A stretch of 15,492 nucleotides of DNA, from NCBI GenBank assembly GCA_000383735.1, contig KB912104.1, positions 1 to 15,492 on the forward strand. Direction: 5' to 3'. Position numbers and translations under genes: made by a program. Numbering within the stretch: position 1 is the stretch's first letter; every line of letters begins with the position of its first letter. The stretch is from Verrucomicrobia bacterium SCGC AAA164-M04. GTDB taxonomy: Bacteria; Verrucomicrobiota; Verrucomicrobiae; Verrucomicrobiales; Akkermansiaceae. The notes under the pieces are model-generated. The model had not been told where the DNA came from and searched no databases. It saw nothing but the letters and a program-made list of their open reading frames with translations. Below, in pieces: positions 13,801 to 15,492 of this stretch.

Positions 13801-14942
13801 AAGCCCGTCGGGCCGCCGGTAAGTCATTTGAGGACGCCATCGAACTGCCGCTCGGTATCATCCTCGCCTCGCCCGGCTTTCTCTATTTCAACGAGCCATC
13901 CAACGGTTCCGAACGCCGCGAACTCAATGATCGCGAGCTTGCGGTGCGCTTGTCCTATTTCCTCTGGAGTGCTCCGCCGGACCGGGAACTGCTCGACCTT
14001 GCCGGTCGGAATGAGCTTTCTAATCCGCAGGTCCTTCGTCAGCAGGTGGATCGTCTGATCGCTGATTCCCGCTCGGATGAATTCGTCTCGGGATTCCTCC
14101 ACCAGTGGCTCGACATGGAGCGTCTCGACTTCTTCCAATTTGATACCACGCTGCACCGTGAATTTGACGAGAGCACGCGCTCGGCCGCACGCCAGGAAGT
14201 CTATCATTCCTTCGCCCATCTCTTGCGCGATTCTGAATCAGGCCAACTCGGCAAACTCCTGAAGAGTGACTACGTTTTCATCAACGGCCTACTCGCCACC
14301 TACTATGGCATCGAAGGAGTGACCGGGAATGACTTTCAAAAAGTCGCCCTACCAGCCGGGTCACCACGCGGTGGTTTGTTGGGTATGGCTGCGATCCATG
14401 CCATGGGAAGCGACGGCATTGAAAGCAGTCCTGTCGAGCGGGGCGTCTGGGTGCTTCGCCATATCCTGAACGATCCTCCGCCACCCGCGCCACCAAACGT
14501 GCCGCAACTCTCTCGCCTTGCCGACAAACCTCTCACCAAGAGAGAAAAGCTCGCCGCCCACATGGAGGAAGCGCAATGCGCGAGCTGCCACCGCAAGATC
14601 GATCCGATTGGCTTCGGACTCGAGAATTTTGACGCCGCCGGCAAGTGGCGGCTGATCGAAGGCAAAGGGAGACGCGAACACAAAATCGATCCCTCCGGCG
14701 CCTTCCACAAAGGCCCGGCTTTCGCTGACTACTTCGAGTTACGCGACCTCATCGCCGGGCGCGAAGCCGATTTTGCCCGGGGCTTCACCGAACACCTCAT
14801 CGAATACGCCCTCGGCCGTCCCTTTGGATTTACCGACGAAGACCTGGCTAAAGACATCGTCAATTCAGCGAAGACCAAGCGCTATGCCATCACTGGGTTT
14901 ATTCGGGCTTTGGTGCAGAGTGAAGCGTTTCGGAAAAAGTGA
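10833..14942 (+). CDS. Large di-heme-motif cytochrome-c-like protein (DUF1587/1595/1592/1588/1585) with triplicated module
   Basis: I use the ATG at 10833 (1369 residues), 2 bases after the DUF1552 stop, because it opens a signal peptide (MKSISFLILAQIVWLGGPVQ, cleavage after AQA-like VQA). Order: CLDCH heme motif at 40-44; DUF1587 about 121-185 (TMRRLNRREYQNSIAALTGL); three tandem modules at about 200-450, 460-710 and 722-933; DUF1595 about 955-1020; DUF1592 about 1028-1158 (NDRELAVRLSYFLWSAPPDR); DUF1588 about 1172-1275 with a second heme motif CASCH at 1249-1253; DUF1585 about 1295-1367. The usual family size is nearer 750-900 residues, with one module. It is periplasmic or envelope-bound; electron transfer is implied by the heme motifs, but the substrate is unknown. 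It is predicted to act with the preceding DUF1552 protein. No membrane helix other than the signal is seen. Confidence 0.92.
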   Translation: MKSISFLILAQIVWLGGPVQAEEREVRFAEKHFDFIENYCLDCHDSASEKGKVNLEEISFKITNIQEAELWQKVLNSLNSGEMPPEKKKQPEQKEKADFLDALAKTMVKARRSLSDSGGEITMRRLNRREYQNSIAALTGLQVDVNSLPSDGGGGAFDTEGASQFISSDQIERYLKLGRSAIGEVFERQAAQKQPSRVFRVEPEKTVNVKNLEIIKRLEDTYRKKWLPWKEGVDKAADAPVNQEIVAALRRKHPDYDSNPTLRYKKADVLKGAPDPRDYGGSDPINAVAALYSPYQRYHSYMKHYTELPHNDRGAYLKLSRGIQRFDVRPDPKDVPPGAYKLRIRVGAVKGSDPSRHFIEIGHPQNLNGTSPGFAQLLSTQPVSGTIENPEIIEVNIAIGASTPREFGIQERQPKSGKLLRKEFDRHKQKNGYGTPPAIWVDWMELEGPIPDVAMTESRTRVEPEKTINPANEKQIAQIEDEYARFSKWKKGVDEAAKSPENQALIAGIRKTDRLIDHPNRFYAYADRLKGMPNPKDFGFRDSQKAAGGDPVADRRNLAYHKHYAALPHRDRGSYLKLAHGTGRVIVAPKKLPPGNYTLRLAAAAVDGSPASRRFIQVGHPQRQIASRNWGLAGPAISTHQVSGTIANPKVIEIPLTVGSNTPKEFAIQEKQPNTGNLKELWNAHNAFKKENGYGHPPAIWIDWVELEGPHSAKAPAWTQRREVEEHANRKVGGTYNGYFKGGHDLARTFLETGKQQKGITDEQEAKFRIRTFEENGPSYRRYLDDPLTKKGSLLTISDVNKSEFIALPPEHPTGWLKTKHVVNSLPPGDYKIRFRIGTIKGTPVERHFVDFGAVPDKDQFHHLATFQITGSTDQPQTIEVPVTLTRDGPRKFAVREKRDPKNDQKRYKEARKETGVGPTPALWIDWAEWEGPLNSASGDSARDDWWITEASDPDEGSRARSTLKKFAFKAFRGVEAEDDFLDRLVKIHEARRAAGKSFEDAIELPLGIILASPGFLYFNEPSNGSERRELNDRELAVRLSYFLWSAPPDRELLDLAGRNELSNPQVLRQQVDRLIADSRSDEFVSGFLHQWLDMERLDFFQFDTTLHREFDESTRSAARQEVYHSFAHLLRDSESGQLGKLLKSDYVFINGLLATYYGIEGVTGNDFQKVALPAGSPRGGLLGMAAIHAMGSDGIESSPVERGVWVLRHILNDPPPPAPPNVPQLSRLADKPLTKREKLAAHMEEAQCASCHRKIDPIGFGLENFDAAGKWRLIEGKGRREHKIDPSGAFHKGPAFADYFELRDLIAGREADFARGFTEHLIEYALGRPFGFTDEDLAKDIVNSAKTKRYAITGFIRALVQSEAFRKK
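11430..12182 (+). repeat. Module 1 of three in the DUF1592 protein (residues 200-450)
   Basis: This module opens with RVEPEKTVN and closes with NGYGTPPAIWVDWMELEGP. In between it holds WKEGVDKAADAPVNQ, HYTELPHNDRGAYLKLSRG, PPGAYKLRIRVGAVKG, RHFIEIGHPQ and VSGTIENPEIIEV. It is probably a beta-sandwich of carbohydrate-binding type. Landmarks match module 2 almost one for one, so it is a recent internal duplication. Confidence 0.9.
12210..12962 (+). repeat. Module 2 of three in the DUF1592 protein (residues 460-710)
   Basis: This module opens with RVEPEKTIN and closes with NGYGHPPAIWIDWVELEGP; 16 of the 19 closing positions equal module 1. Shared landmarks include WKKGVDEAAKSPENQ, HYAALPHRDRGSYLKLAHG, PPGNYTLR, RRFIQVGHPQ, VSGTIANPKVIEI and EFAIQEKQP. 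DNA identity has visibly drifted at third positions, so the copy is not a last-minute assembly duplication. Confidence 0.9.
12996..13631 (+). repeat. Module 3 of three in the DUF1592 protein (residues 722-933), divergent
   Basis: This copy shares the core but little of the opening: PPGDYKIRFRIGTIKG, ERHFVDFG, ITGSTDQPQTIEVPV, KFAVREKRD and closing VGPTPALWIDWAEWEGP. The N-terminal third is different (REVEEHANRKVGGTYNGYFK, then GPSYRRYLDDPL). Its position directly before DUF1595 is where single-copy family members carry this module, so it is likely the original and modules 1-2 the additions. Confidence 0.8.
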
Positions 14943-15050
14943 AGATCAGTCCTCAGTGATTTTCATCTGAGAAAGAATGAGTAACAGGCACGTTCCACCG
15001 CCGAACAGGTGAGCGAGCACTTGCAAGATGGTGAAGAGCGCTCTGATTCC

Positions 15051-15492
15051 TTACTTCTCTGTCGAGTCTTCGGAACCTTGAAATTTTGCCAGGATGACTC
15101 CGGCAATTTTCTCTGCCAGCTTCGAGTAGACCGCTCCGGGGAAATGCACGTCGTTCCCCTTCTTCCATTCGGCGTAGCCGTCCCAAGCGGTTACCACGCT
15201 GTGCAGATCATTGATCGGGATGCCGTGCTTCTTCATCACCTTGGCGGCCGCAGCATTGTAGATGAGTTCGTCGTCCTCGGGATTATGAGGAGCATTGGCG
15301 GGAATCGGGGTGATGTTGGCCCAGATGACCTTGGCTCCATGAGTCTTCAACAAGGTCACGATCTTGGCCAGATCCTTGGCGTATTGATCGACCGGGTTGT
15401 GCCAGGCCCCGTTCCGGCCGCGAAAGATATCGTTCAGGCCAAAGTTGAAATGGATCACATCATATGGGGTGTCTTCCAAATGTTTCGCAAAG
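15051..15492 (-). CDS. SGNH/GDSL-family hydrolase, 3' part (runs off right edge)
   Basis: The open frame enters from the right edge (F-A-K-H-L-E-D...) and ends at 15051, giving 147 codons of the C-terminal part. VIHFNFGLNDIF carries the GxND block III of SGNH hydrolases, and GNDVHFPGAVYSKLAEKIA carries the DxxH block V with the catalytic Asp and His. The nucleophile block (GDS) lies beyond the window. A TTG at 15479 is inside the fold and is not the true start. Enzymes of this type in such clusters are carbohydrate acetyl- or other acyl-esterases that remove side groups from polysaccharides. It is convergent with the DUF1592 gene, 108 bases apart. A signal peptide cannot be judged because the N-terminus is missing. 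Confidence 0.85.
   Translation of the reverse strand, partial: FAKHLEDTPYDVIHFNFGLNDIFRGRNGAWHNPVDQYAKDLAKIVTLLKTHGAKVIWANITPIPANAPHNPEDDELIYNAAAAKVMKKHGIPINDLHSVVTAWDGYAEWKKGNDVHFPGAVYSKLAEKIAGVILAKFQGSEDSTEK

Noticed and set aside
14943..15050. Possible terminator in the convergent gap (CTCAG at 14952-14956, CTGAG at 14967-14971)
   Set aside because: The stem is only five bases, with a 10-base loop and no U-tract; not distinguishable from chance.

Overview
The window looks like a chromosomal piece of a PVC-group bacterium, most likely Verrucomicrobiota (Verrucomicrobiales-like), with Planctomycetota the alternative. Reasons: an ECF sigma factor of the Rhodopirellula/Verrucomicrobium type translationally coupled to a one-TM anti-sigma protein with a carbohydrate-binding-like ectodomain; three secreted sulfatases in a row; and a DUF1552 protein paired with a giant DUF1587/1595/1592/1588/1585 cytochrome-c-like protein. 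These are hallmark accessory families of that group. No rRNA, tRNA, CRISPR, transposase or phage gene is visible.

Layout. 1-2105 (minus): ECF sigma, anti-sigma (4-base overlap), then the 5' part of a secreted DUF1080/LamG-like protein running off the left edge. 2397-3725 (plus): a phosphomannose-isomerase-like cupin protein. 3780-8349 (minus): three-sulfatase operon (N-sulfoglucosamine-sulfatase-like, then two arylsulfatase-like). 8518-9338 (minus): 3' part of a COG0523/CobW metallochaperone GTPase with no N-terminal half. 9339-9519 (plus): the 3' end of the same DUF1080-like gene, carrying an apparent frameshift. 9544-14942 (plus): the DUF1552 and DUF1592 genes, 2 bases apart. 15051-15492 (minus): 3' part of an SGNH-family esterase.

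The main structural signal is a perfect 95-base inverted repeat, 1-95 versus 9339-9433. It lies inside the DUF1080-like coding sequence and joins it to the broken GTPase gene. If 1-9338 is flipped, one coherent co-directional cluster reappears: GTPase, sulfatase x3, (cupin, opposite), sigma, anti-sigma, DUF1080, DUF1552, DUF1592. So the window carries either a real inversion or a chimeric assembly join. The exact 95-base arm at the window edge and the nearby frameshift make an artefact quite possible (95 is a de Bruijn k-mer size that I recall from single-cell SPAdes assemblies).

Functionally the region reads as a regulated, envelope-directed sulfated-glycan system. The sigma/anti-sigma pair probably senses an extracytoplasmic ligand and drives the DUF1080-DUF1552-DUF1592 genes; the sulfatases would strip sulfate from the polysaccharide and the SGNH enzyme would deacylate it. 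The most distinctive protein is the 1369-residue DUF1592 protein, in which a ~210-250-residue module ending in a WIDWxExEGP-type signature is present three times in tandem.
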